Origin: Grammothele lineata
Lineage: Eukaryota; Basidiomycota; Agaricomycetes; Polyporales; Polyporaceae
Direction of reading: 5' to 3'
Assembly (NCBI GenBank): GCA_002150815.3
Contig: NDFF03000075.1
Location: 151,033-215,032 of the forward strand
Length of the DNA stretch: 64,000 nt
Both the position numbers and the translations under genes were made by a program. Positions 46,610 to 56,605 of the stretch are shown here, piece after piece; position 1 is the first letter of the stretch, and each line of letters begins with the position of its first letter. The notes beneath the pieces are model-generated. The model did no database searches, had not been told where the DNA came from, and worked only from the letters and a program-made list of their open reading frames with translations.

Positions 46610-48170
46610 ATGTTCATGAAGAGCGGCTACACCACTTACGTCTTCGACATCGCTGACGTCCTCGTCACTTGGCCCACCGACCTCACCTGCCCCATCGAGC
46701 GCAAAGCGCTCCGGGCCTGCCTCGTCTCGCGCACCTGGTTCGAATACGAATGTGGTCGGCTTACCAAGGAGGAATGCTTCGAGAAGCTCTCGGCCCAGTT
46801 CAAGCTAGAGCCCACCGCGATCGAGGCCGCGTGGGCGCACGTCTGCGCGCAGCTCCGCCCGCACGATGACATGGTCGCGCTCGTGCGCGAGCTCCGCGGC
46901 GCGCGCCCTGCTGTCCGTATCTTCGGCGTGTTCAATGTCTCCGCGCCCGACTACGTCCTCTTTCGCGCCAAGGCCGGCGCCGATTGGGCGCTCTTCGACA
47001 CGGTCTACACCTCGCACGAGCTTGGGACGCGAATGCCTCACACTGGATTCTTCAAGCGTGTCTGCGGCGGCCCGGACGCCAAGTTCAACCCACTAGACGC
47101 GGTGTACGTTGGTCACGACTCGGACGATGTCGTCACAGCGCGCACGTTCGGCATGCATGGCATTCTCCTTTCGGATTTCGTGGCGGCGAGGCGCGAGCTC
47201 CGGAACCTCGTTGGCGATCCTGTCAAGCGGGGCTGGGAATACTTGCGCGCCAACGCAGGGAAGCTTGCCTGCGACGCGGACAGGCCCGGGGTATCCATAA
47301 TGGAGAACTTTGGCCAGTTGTTGATATTGGAGGCGACTGGGGACAGGTGAGTCAAGACGGGCATTGTTCAGCGCGTAATCTCACAAAGTGTACAGGAGTC
47401 TAGTGTGCCTTACTGAACCTCCACGGTACTGGAATTACTTTCAGGGCAAGGGTATCCTGACACACGAGAAGTTCCCGGACGACCTCGACACGACGTCCCT
47501 GGGTCTGGTCACCATGAAGCCACCCAAGGAGCACGTACATTCCATCATGGACGAGATGCTCACCTACCTGAACGACGACGGCCTGCCCTACGTGAGCCCC
47601 CTCACCCGTACACATCCATCGCGCTATCTAACAACGGATTCTTTCTAGACCTATTTCGACCGCGAGATGCTGCGCCTTGACCCTGTCGTGGCCGTAAACG
47701 TCCTCCACCTCTTCTATACGCATGGGCGGGGGCACCAGCTTCCCGGCGCGCTCGCTTTCGTGCGCTCGCTGCTCGAGCACCGCGCATACATCGACGGCAC
47801 ACGCTACTACTTCCGCGAGTGCGTCCTCTATTTCATCGCACGCCTGCTCGAAACCTCGGAAGACCCCACGCTGCACGCGACGCTCGAGGATCTCCTCCGC
47901 GAACGCGTCAAGGAGCTCATCGGAGCGCCGGGGGACGCGATCGCGCTCGCGTTCCGCGTCGTGACGTGCGCGAGTCTGGGAGTACGCAACGAGATCGACA
48001 TGCGGAACCTGCTCCCGCTCCAGTGCGAGGACGGCGGGTGGGAGATTGGCTGGATCTATCGCTATGGGATCTCAGGCATGAAAATCGGCAGCAGGGGGTA
48101 TACGACGGCCATGGCGATCAAGGCGATCGAAGAACTGGACAAGCTCCGCGAGCGCGAGGACGGCGCTTGA
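46610..48170 (+). CDS. HAD-type sesquiterpene cyclase with DxDTT motif (drimane-synthase family)
   Basis: Three exons (46610-47346, 47396-47591, about 47649-48170) join in frame to about 484 residues. The N-terminal half is a HAD fold: motif I VFDIADVLVTW, motif II FGVFNVSAPDY, a motif III Lys in TGFFKRV, and motif IV YVGHDSDDVVTARTFGMHG. Exon 2 carries FPDDLDTTSLGL, the DxDTT acid motif of class II protonating terpene cyclases. The C-terminal half is an alpha-barrel-like domain ending in CEDGGWEIGWIYRYG. Family knowledge: fungal HAD-terpene synthases such as AstC and DrtB cyclise farnesyl diphosphate to drimane/albicanyl diphosphate and may remove phosphate with the HAD domain. In motif I the position after D-I is Ala, with Asp next, so phosphatase chemistry should not be assumed. 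The neighbour is an MFS transporter. Confidence 0.88.
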
Positions 48171-48390
48171 GGTGCTAGAAAGTCGTTCACTCGCGGAGGG
48201 GTGCTGGCAAGGTCCGCTATTATGCCATATGTATGTATTCGAGCACATAGAGCAGCAGTATATTACCTACGATAATCGTGACAGTCGTGATTCGTAACAT
48301 AACCAAAGCAGAACGATACAGTATAACAACCCAAGTCCGCGAAGAGCACACAGAAGTGACAAAGAAATACGCATGTAGACCGAGGGAGGC

Positions 48391-50730
48391 TCATACCCGG
48401 CTTGACGCTGCTGCCGCCGCCTGGAAATCCTTCTCGCTCACCGCCAGCTTCTCTCCCTCCGCCACCACTACCGCCTCCTCCTTCGTCACAGCCGCCCCCG
48501 CCGCTTGACGCGCCTCCTTGTCCGTATCCCTAATATTAGCCAGGAACAGGGCGGAGATCGCCCCAACGCCCGCCCACGGTATCAACGACAAGAACGCCCA
48601 GCGCGAGCCGTCCTGGAAGGCCGCACGGACGAGCGCCTGCGCGTCCGCCGGCAGCGCCCCGATGGCGCCCGCGGAGCTGAGCCCGGCGGCGACCGCGCGC
48701 GCGAGAGCCTGTGCGTCTGCCCCAGATAGTCCGCCAGAGGAGACCGCGGAGGCGAGGTGGGTGGACACTTTGGAGTTGAGGACGGCGCCACATTGCGCGA
48801 GGCCAACGGTGCCGCCGAGTGCGCGGGACTGCGAGGAGAGGGAGTATCTGGTGAGTGCTTGTTACTTTGGAGAGAGGAGGAAAAACAGGCACTTACGAAG
48901 AGGGTTAGCGCGGACACGACTGCAACGCGGTTGCTGGGCTGTGAAAAGCGGCAGTGGATTGCGAGCGGGCCGATGGACATGCCGACGCCGACGCCAGCCA
49001 TGACGAGGAAGCTGCGAGGGCGACTGTGAGTGTCCCGGCGCATGGGAGTGACAAGCAGACACAAGCTCACCCCTTGACCTTGCCCGAATCATTAAGGTCC
49101 ATCGCCCACGACACGAGACCGAGCGCGACTGTGATGATAGTGGTCCCGAGGACAATCAAGGGCTTGGGTTGTCTGAGGGCCTTCATGGCAAAGATAGACG
49201 TAAGCGAGCCCGCCCCAAGGCCGGGCGCGAAGAATAGCAGCTGCGTGCCCGCGTCCGTGCCGGTGAGGCCCCCAACAATGGTGAAGAAGATGGCGATGAA
49301 GTAAAACATGACGATCATAACCATGCCGCCTACGAAGAAGCCGTACTGCGCAATGCAGAGGTCCGCGCTGGCGAAGAGCTCGAGCGGAATCATGGGGTCC
49401 GTACGCATGAGCGGGTTGCGACTCCGCGTCGGGCGCGCCATGCGCGCCTCGAGCGCATACTCCCATCCTACCCACGCGAGGTAGCACGCTCCGGCGACGA
49501 CGAAACACGCGATCACGCGCGCCTCCGACCACGCGGAGTTAGTCGTGGAACCCCAGTTGAGAGCGAGGAGGAGAGTGATACCAGCGGCCATGAAGAAGGC
49601 AGCGCCAATCCAGTCGATCCGGAGGAGCTTCTGTTTCAATGTCTCGCGCGGAGGCTCAGAGGGCGTGGTAGGAAGGGTGCCTGCGCGGGGTTGTGCGCCC
49701 TTCGTACGTCCGCGGAGGATGAGGAAGGAGAGAACCATCGCGACGAGGCAGCAAGGAAGACTGTATAGGAGTTAGAATGCCACTGTCATAGACAATGGAA
49801 TGAAACGTACTTGATAGCGAATATCCATCGGAAGGAGACCGTGGTGAGTGCACCGCCGATGACAGGCCCAACGCAATATCCGACGGTGAACAGGAAGAAG
49901 AGCATCGTCTGCTGCCAATTATTGTCGTCGAGGGAATTGGAGTCCGAGAGGATAATCCGGACTACCTGCAACGTGCCCTTCAACATCCATGTGCCTCATA
50001 ACGTTGACTAGAGGGCCTACCGCCATCATGCCTGCAGCACCAATCCCAGCAATCCCACGGCCCACAAGCATCGTCGGCATATTTTGACTACCTGTGCTGA
50101 TGGCGCTTCCGACCATAAAGCACAATAAGGAAAATTGGAGGGCCCAGTGTCGACCCCATATGTCGGCCAGGGAGGCAAACAGCGGGAGGAAGACAGTTGT
50201 GGTCAAGAGGTAGACCGTCCCTATATAGCTATAATGGTCGATTAACATCGGCAAAACAGTCCGCTAGACTGGACGAGCTCACCTTTGGAGATCGAGTCTG
50301 TTGAAGGCGGACTGTGACGCAGATTGAGTCTTGTGGTGGCTGTGACGGCAATTAAGATCGACTTACCGCAATATCGACTTGAGCGGTGGCGACGACTGGC
50401 AGACAGGAGTCAGGTATAGGGGCTGCTACGAGATGAAGGAGACGGACCGGTATAATCAAGGGTCTCAAAGAAGACAGGCAAAGCAAGAGCGGCCATTAGG
50501 AGGATTTTATGCTTTGCGGAAGTAGAAATGCCGCCTGGTTTGGGGGAGGACGCAGGTGCAGGCGTAGACGAGGACTGTGCGTTGAGAGTCTGTGCGTCAT
50601 ACTTGGATTGTGTCTGGTTGGATTGTGTTTGGGATGGCTGGTGGGCGGGAACGTTGCCGTTGTCTCGAGCCTCGCGGGCGGCCTTGGCCTGGCGCCTCTT
50701 GTCCCTGATATATCTGTAGGCGAGAATCAT
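48391..50730 (-). CDS. MFS transporter, DHA2-like drug:H+ antiporter
   Basis: Multi-exon gene from the ATG at 50730. After a Gln/Ser-rich cytosolic N-terminus comes the first helix (ILLMAALALPVFFETLDYT), VVATAQVDIA, then SLADIWGRHWALQFSLL, an MFS motif A form, and NMPTMLVGRGIAGIGAAGM. Later exons give VGYCVGPVIGGALTTVSFRW, LLLALNWGS, FYFIAIFFTIVGGLTG and PGLGAGSLTSIFAMKAL. The C-terminus has WAFLSLIPWAGVGAISALFL followed by an Ala/Glu-rich tail. Length and helix number fit a 14-helix DHA2 exporter in the plasma membrane. A TATA-like TTTATA (minus TATAAA) lies at 50817-50822. It converges with the terpene cyclase, so export of a terpenoid is plausible. Two donors (GTCCGT, GTCAAC) are unusual. 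Confidence 0.9.
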
Positions 50731-51467
50731 GGTGAAGAGAGGAAAAGAGAGGAAGAGGGCGGGGGGAAAGCGAACAGGTGGAACGAAGGGACGGTTGTGG
50801 ACAGCGGGCGCGCATATTTATATAGTACAAGACGCTAGGACTGCAGCAAGGAAGAGATGCCGATCGCGTCTTGAGGACTCAAAATGCACCGCCCCTGGGA
50901 GATACGCGTGGCGTACGGCGACGCCGTAGCCGAACATTGTCGCTGCGGGACCAGGGGGTCAAGTTGTTTGAGATGCTCCTGGAGGCATTCGATTGTCTGA
51001 AATGAAACCACTCCGAGCTGTCTGGACTTGGGAGAGTAGTGTGAAGATTGCTCGCATTTCTGAATTGGCGATAGTAAAGAGACCTGTCGGAGTGCTGTTA
51101 GCGGGGTCGGTGGCAGGTGGGTGTCCGAGGACGAGCCGCGAAGGAGAGCTGGTCACGGGGCCGGGTGCTGTTTGGGTGCTTTCGCGTGCAGTGGGTGCTT
51201 TTCGACCTGGGTGGCTGTGCTGCCCCGATGCGCCTCGGTGCGGCAGATCCGGCTCCGATAGCTCTCTCGCGCCTCTCATCGTCCCTTGTCTTGCGCGCTG
51301 CGACTGCGAAGAGCCAGGACAGCACCCCCGCGCTCTTGCACAACACCTCGTCCATCTCCTTTGCCTTCTCGGCTCGCGGTTACTCTCTATTGTCCACTGC
51401 CTCCTTCGCGTTGCAGCCTCCATCGGACTCGGTCCAGGAACACCGCCCGGGATCATAGACTGGGACC
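50731..51467. promoter_or_regulatory. Divergent promoter region, MFS transporter and TRAPPC1
   Basis: About 740 bp between divergent starts. The TATA-like box on the MFS side is at 50817-50822; none is obvious on the other side. A very long plus-strand open frame runs through here and the next gene in the wrong frame; it is not coding. Confidence 0.45.
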
Positions 51468-52373
51468 ATGACCATCTTCAGCTTGTACATATTCGACAGG
51501 TGCGTGTCCCTCGCCCCCTCTCCGTGCCCGCACGCGTCCTGCATGCTCATCGCGCGCATATTCAATACTCACGCTGCGTATCATTCGCATCCCCCCCCCC
51601 CCCGGAACGCGTGCCGACCACACCCAGGCACTGCACCTGTGTGTACTACCACGACTGGCACCGAACGGTGCGCCCCAAGGCCGCCGTCGAGGGTGGCATG
51701 CTTCCCGCCGTCTACGCACCGGTTTTCCCGGGGTCGCGCCCCGACACGCTGCACGGCGCGCGCAACTCCATCGCGGCCTCCTCCGGCGTCGTCGTAGCCG
51801 TCAACGACGACGATGCTCCAGGCGGCGGTGCCACAACCCCACTAATCGCGCAGGCACCGAGCCCGATCGCCCCGCTACCCCCGCCCCCAACAGCTGCCCT
51901 TTCATTCGATGAAGAGGCGAAGCTCGTGTACGGCGTCGTTCTCTCCCTCCGCAACATGATCAAAAAGCTCTCTGGCAAGTGCGTATCTCCCAGTCTTGTC
52001 CCCTGTTCGCTGTGTCCATGTTCTCCCTCTCCCCTCCTCTCCTTATTCATGCATCCTGCTTCGCGCCCGCCCCACTCCCTCCGCACCCTCCGTGCGCGCC
52101 TCACGCAGGGACGAGCAGTTCGTCAACTATCAAACCTCCACGTACAAGCTACACCTCTTCGAGACGCCCTCCGGATACAAGTTCGTCATGCTCTCAGATC
52201 CCGCCGCGGACTCGCTCCGCTTCGTCCTCCGCCAGATCTACTCGGGCCCGTTCCTCGAGTACGTCGTCCGCAACCCGCTCGTCGCCATGGACTCGCGCGA
52301 GCGCGGTATCGACAACGAGTACTTCCGCATGAGCACCGACCGTCTGGTGAGGGGGCTCACCGTCTTCCAGTGA
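51468..52373 (+). CDS. BET5: TRAPP complex subunit Bet5/TRAPPC1 (sybindin-like)
   Basis: Three exons: 51468-51499 (MTIFSLYIFDR), 51628-51978 and 52109-52373, 648 bp, 215 residues. The family signature is HCTCVYYHDWHRT, then EAKLVYGVVLSLRNMIKKLS, YKLHLFETPSGYKFVMLSDP and LRQIYSGPFLEYVVRNPL. Family knowledge: Bet5 is a longin-fold core subunit of the TRAPP tethering and Ypt1/Rab1 exchange complex at the Golgi. The protein is longer than the usual 145-160 residues because of a Pro/Ala/Ser-rich insert of about 60 residues between the WHRT motif and LSFDEEAKL. The first intron contains a run of about 14 C at roughly 51591-51604. Confidence 0.93.
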
Positions 52374-52779
52374 CGTCCACGTGTCAAATGTACGATCGTC
52401 GAGTAATACCCTGTATGTATATCTTTCCCGGACATCTTACCACCGGTCGCTATCGCGACGTTCCAAGAATGTCGAAGACTCCATGTCGCTCAACATGCAC
52501 ACCAGCATTTCCGGCGCTCCAAAACCTCAATTCCGCTAGGAAGACATCTTGCACGGTACACTAGAGGTGAACGATAGCTACACACTGCCTGGGTGAAAGG
52601 AATGAACAAGAGTCCGCTTGCACCGAGCAAACACAGTTCGTTTGGCGCTTTAAATGTGAAAAAGGGAGGGCGAGAAGCGAGAGCAGAACGGCAGCGCAAG
52701 CACGGAATGGTCCGGGGGAGACAGAAGAAAGATAAACGGGACGTCGTATGGATCCAGTACCCCTCACACGCGAGCGCGC
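52374..52779. other. Convergent intergenic region
   Basis: About 400 bp between converging stop codons. No coding signal seen. Confidence 0.5.
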
Positions 52780-54107
52780 TCAGACACGGATGTCCTCGAA
52801 GCGCTCCTTCTCGTGCGGAAGGTACGCTTCCGACGTCGGCCCGCTGTACTCGGGGATCTTCTCGTCGCGGTCGTTGTACAGCGGCACGCCGCCCGGGCCG
52901 GTACCCGCGAGGTGCGGCGGGGCGCCCGGGGGCGGCATGTACTGTTGCTGCTGGGCGTAGTAGGCCGCTGCGTTCGGGTCGATGGGCTGGTTGACGAGAT
53001 ACTGTGCGCGGACGGGCGATTCAGTCTTCCTGCGCTGCGAACGCACGACAATCAAAGAAGACTACCCACCTGTGGGAGCGCAGCGCCCATCGAGTAGGGC
53101 GTAACCATGGGAGGCCGGGGGTACGTGATCATGACGTGCTGCAAACCCAGCACCATGAGTAACGCTAGTCGGATACCATAGATGCTAGGTGGGCGGGGTG
53201 CTTACGAGTGCCTTGCTTCCGACCCCTGGCATCTTCATCGACCACTCAGGGATGCGCGCGCCGGAGCCCGCGACCGCGGCGTCTTCGGCGCTGAACTTCT
53301 GCAGCATCTGATTGACTTGACGTTTGCCCTGTACACCGGTGCGCAAGTGTCAGCATCCGAATTGGCGACAATAATAGAAACGGACGGGGCAACGGGGCAA
53401 TCGAAGGGTAAAGGTGGAGACGGGGGAGAAGGCGATGCAAACGTAGATGCGGATGCATTATTCATTAAGAGAACGGAGCGTACCTGCAGTTTCCAGAGGT
53501 AGAACGGAACCCAGCCGAGGAGGAGGAACCCGACAAACACCCCAGCGCTCGCCGCACGCGCCTCCCAGAACCGATCGTCGGACGAAACGACACGTCCGTT
53601 GGCCTCATGCACGCGCTCGACGTGCTCGGGGAGCGCGCTCAGGAGGACGTAGTAGATGACGATGGGCAGGGCGAATGAACCACTATATGGGGCAGTCGTC
53701 ATGTCAGTCTGACAGGGTGCGGGCATCTATCGGGGTAGCGAGGCGACGTACAGGAGCATAAAGGTCGCGAAGATGATGTCGAACCGGGGCTTGATGTAAC
53801 GCGAGCCTTTGGTAATGACGGCCCGCTGCCGCGCGATCCAGACGTCGCGGGAGTACTATGGATGCAATGTGTGATAAGCCACTTGTACTACACATAAAGT
53901 ATCCATGACCACTCACATATTGCTGGAGCTCATACGGAACGGTGTCATTGGGAGGCTGGTGTACATTGAGACGCTATGATATACAACACACATCTCAGTA
54001 CGTTGCGCCCAAAGCCACTCAACAACAGCCGGAGTTGGGGCACATACCATAGCCATCGTCTCCATCGGCGTCCCCTGGACGAGGTAAAGAGGCTGGGGTC
54101 CAGGCAT
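52780..54107 (-). CDS. Multi-pass membrane protein of unknown family
   Basis: Starts MPGPQPLYLVQGTPMETMAM at 54107. Exons then give RLNVHQPPNDTVPYELQQY and SRDVWIARQRAVITKGSRYI. Hydrophobic segments follow: FDIIFATFMLLGSFALPIVI with YYVLLSALPEHVERV, and ASAGVFVGFLLLGWVPFYLW. A soluble part begins QVNQMLQKFSAEDAAVAGSG. The final exon (after a GCAG acceptor near 53040) is Pro/Gln/Tyr-rich, with DPNAAAYYAQQQQYMPPPGA, and ends FEDIRV at 52780. All joins keep frame with 60-150 bp introns. I do not recognise the family; a small protein with two or three membrane helices and a disordered cytosolic tail is what the sequence shows. Location and role unknown. Confidence 0.75.
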
Positions 54108-54763
54108 CCTGATGTGCTGGCTGCGACTTGCGCTTTTTCGCTCAAACTCTGCTTCTCAAGGAAAAAGGTCGAGAACTTGTTCACCGGGAACGGCCTGCTG
54201 TCGAAGGGGCTTCAAGCGGGCGGAGAAGGCGTGCAGAACGTGCTAAGAGCAAGAGCAAGCGGCAGGAGTAAAGATACAGCGGAAGCAGAAGAGTGAAGTA
54301 CAAGACGTCGAGCCTGTCGACGGGAAAGCGGAGGAGGTCCTGGAGGCGGAAGGAAGGAGAACAGGAGAAGAGGCGAGGACGCGGGACTGGATATAGTCCC
54401 GGTTCCGATCAGCCGTGATTACGCGACAGGCGACGGACCGCGCTGGGCGCACGCCTGCGCGCTGCGCCTCCCCTGCGCCCGCTCCAGGGCAAGGCCGTGC
54501 ACGCAGACGCCCTCTCCTCGGCTACTGCGGGCTCGACGCCATGGTGACCGTCCACCAGATTGGTCCTCCCCCAGAGCCAGCCACCACTCCAAGTCTCCGC
54601 TCCCCCAGATGCTCTTGCTATTTTTTGTCATCGCTCATTTCGGAGCTCCCGTACACCGCATTGCTACGCGTGTCTTGGTACAACAACGATCGCGTCGCCT
54701 GGAATAGACTACAGAACAAACAACATTGACTGCGTCAGCGTACAGAGAATGATAGCTGCCCAC
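54108..54763. other. Intergenic region, no gene seen
   Basis: About 650 bp between two minus-strand genes. Promoter of the membrane-protein gene is expected here. No coding signal. Confidence 0.45.
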
Positions 54764-56353
54764 TCAGAACGTCTTCATTCTCCCTACGGGGAGGCGGTAC
54801 GTTCGCATCGCGAAGTACTCGCGCGTCTTCCCCCATCTGTCCGCGTCACCCTCAAAGACGTCTACGTCGCTCCACTCGACATCGATGCCAACATCGGCCA
54901 GATGAAGCTCCGCGACATGCGTGTACACGTCGTAAAACAAAGCATCTGTGGGACGCATAGTTGTGAGACTTGGTAAAAGGTGCGAGCGCGTAGATGCAAG
55001 TCGAATAGACGTACTAGTTGCCCCCAACCCATTAAAGAATCCTAAGCGCGACTCAGGACCGGAGAGCAAGTCTGGCACATGTCTGAAGAACTGATGTAAC
55101 TCTGAGCACGCTGATGAGCGATCATCTTTTGTCAGAGATTGCGAGGAAGACGCGCGTACCGGCGTAGTCCTCCGAAAACGTGTCGGTGTAGATGACGTCG
55201 AAGCCGCCGACGCTCAACAGATCGTCGCCGTCGACGAAGTCCTGCCATTTGCCCTCGAGGATCTTGACGCCTTCCTTTTCGTACCAGCCCTGATCTCGCA
55301 TATGCTGCAAGACGTCAGGGTGCGGTTCAATGATAACATGCAGTGCTGGCTTAGGTTCGATTTGCTGGAATAGGCTGTCGACCTGGGCGGGAGCTGGTAA
55401 GTGCAGGCTCTCCGAGCAACAGAGTTACAAACTGTACATACGATACCAAGCCCGAACCCCACGTTAAGGATTTTCAAGCCGTCACCACGATTTGAGTGAT
55501 CAGCACACATTTTATGAACGGTTTCCTGCACTTAGCACTAGCTTACTAAGGCGACATCTTCACGAACAGGATCGAGCAGAACTCACTGATGCCGCGCTCC
55601 CATCCCATCATTACACCGATCTCTTCCTCATCATTCACCTTGACGAGACAAATGTCTTGCCCATGTTCGTCCTTAGTGTACTGCAGCTTCGTCGATAGAA
55701 ACGCGTCTGTTGACCCTGCTGGTGTCTCGTCCGTCGCTTTGAGTATGAGATTCAGTGGAGAAGCCGCCGCGGGGGAGTGCTTGGCAAGCAGTCTCAAAAG
55801 GAGCTCTGTTCAACAAAGATGATTTACAGTAGTTCAGTTGGGTCCTGTTCAACAGACGCGTCTCGCGTGGGATGAGAGGACGGATGTAGTAGAGCCCGAA
55901 CTCACCTGAGCGTATTCCGGCGTCACGGATGATGGTATAACAACTCTCGTTGTTCAAGGAAAGTGCAATGTCTCCTGCGGTATTGTGCAGATTGTCCACT
56001 ACGGCTCTAGAGCGTCAGCGTTCGGCGTTCCTCTTTGCCCTTGCGTCGTCCGCGCGGGGGCTCACGTGGAAACAGAACTCACCGGAATTCCACACCGCAC
56101 CCTCCTCAATCAGATAGCGCACGAGCTCGTCGTTCTCAACATACGCCGCGGCGTGAAGGGGCGACGTGCCCTCGTCGTCCTGATACCAAACCGGTGCGCC
56201 GTCTGCAATCATCTGCTTGATCTCGGGCAAAGGCCTTCTCCGCAGGATCGCGTCGACGAGTGCGTAGCCTTGCGCGACGAGGCCGTCGACGTCCATGTCG
56301 TCGTCAATGACGTCATCATCGAGGATATGTATGTCTTGAGCCACGGAGGACAT
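54764..56353 (-). CDS. RMT2: Protein arginine N-methyltransferase 2 (Rmt2)
   Basis: Starts MSSVAQDIHILDDDVIDDDM at 56353. An ankyrin-repeat region comes first: WYQDDEGTSPLHAAAYVEND, then LHNTAGDIALSLNNESCYTI. A linker leads to VMMGWERGIMETVHKM-like sequence across an exon join, then the SAM-binding motif ILNVGFGLGIVD. Next are LHVIIEPHPDVLQHMRDQGW, ILEGKWQDFV and FDVIYTDTFSEDYA. The last exon has FYDVYTHVAELHLADVGIDV and ends RMKTF. This order of ankyrin repeats plus methyltransferase is specific to Rmt2. Family knowledge: it methylates the delta-nitrogen of arginine, with ribosomal protein L12 as the yeast substrate. Several short introns; the acidic N-terminus is normal. Confidence 0.93.
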
Positions 56354-56605
56354 CGCTGTAAACACGCGTAGATTCGAAGTGAGAGACGCGACCTGCACGG
56401 AAGAGAGGAGTCGGCAAATCTGCACATTTTCAAGCCCGATCTGGATCTCTCTCTACGATCAGGCAGCCACGTGCTACGACTATCCATCTCAAGGCTCGTG
56501 CCAGCCCTCGTTGAAAGCCTCAATGGGCCTAGGGACCCCCGCCGTCCCATGCCATGCATCAATATATACGGCACAAAGGGATACTGTACGGCGATGCACA
56601 GCGAA

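Noticed and set aside
50993..52564. 523-codon plus-strand open frame
   Set aside because: It runs across the promoter, introns and exons of TRAPPC1 in a different frame; the spliced TRAPPC1 model has clear family motifs, this frame has none.
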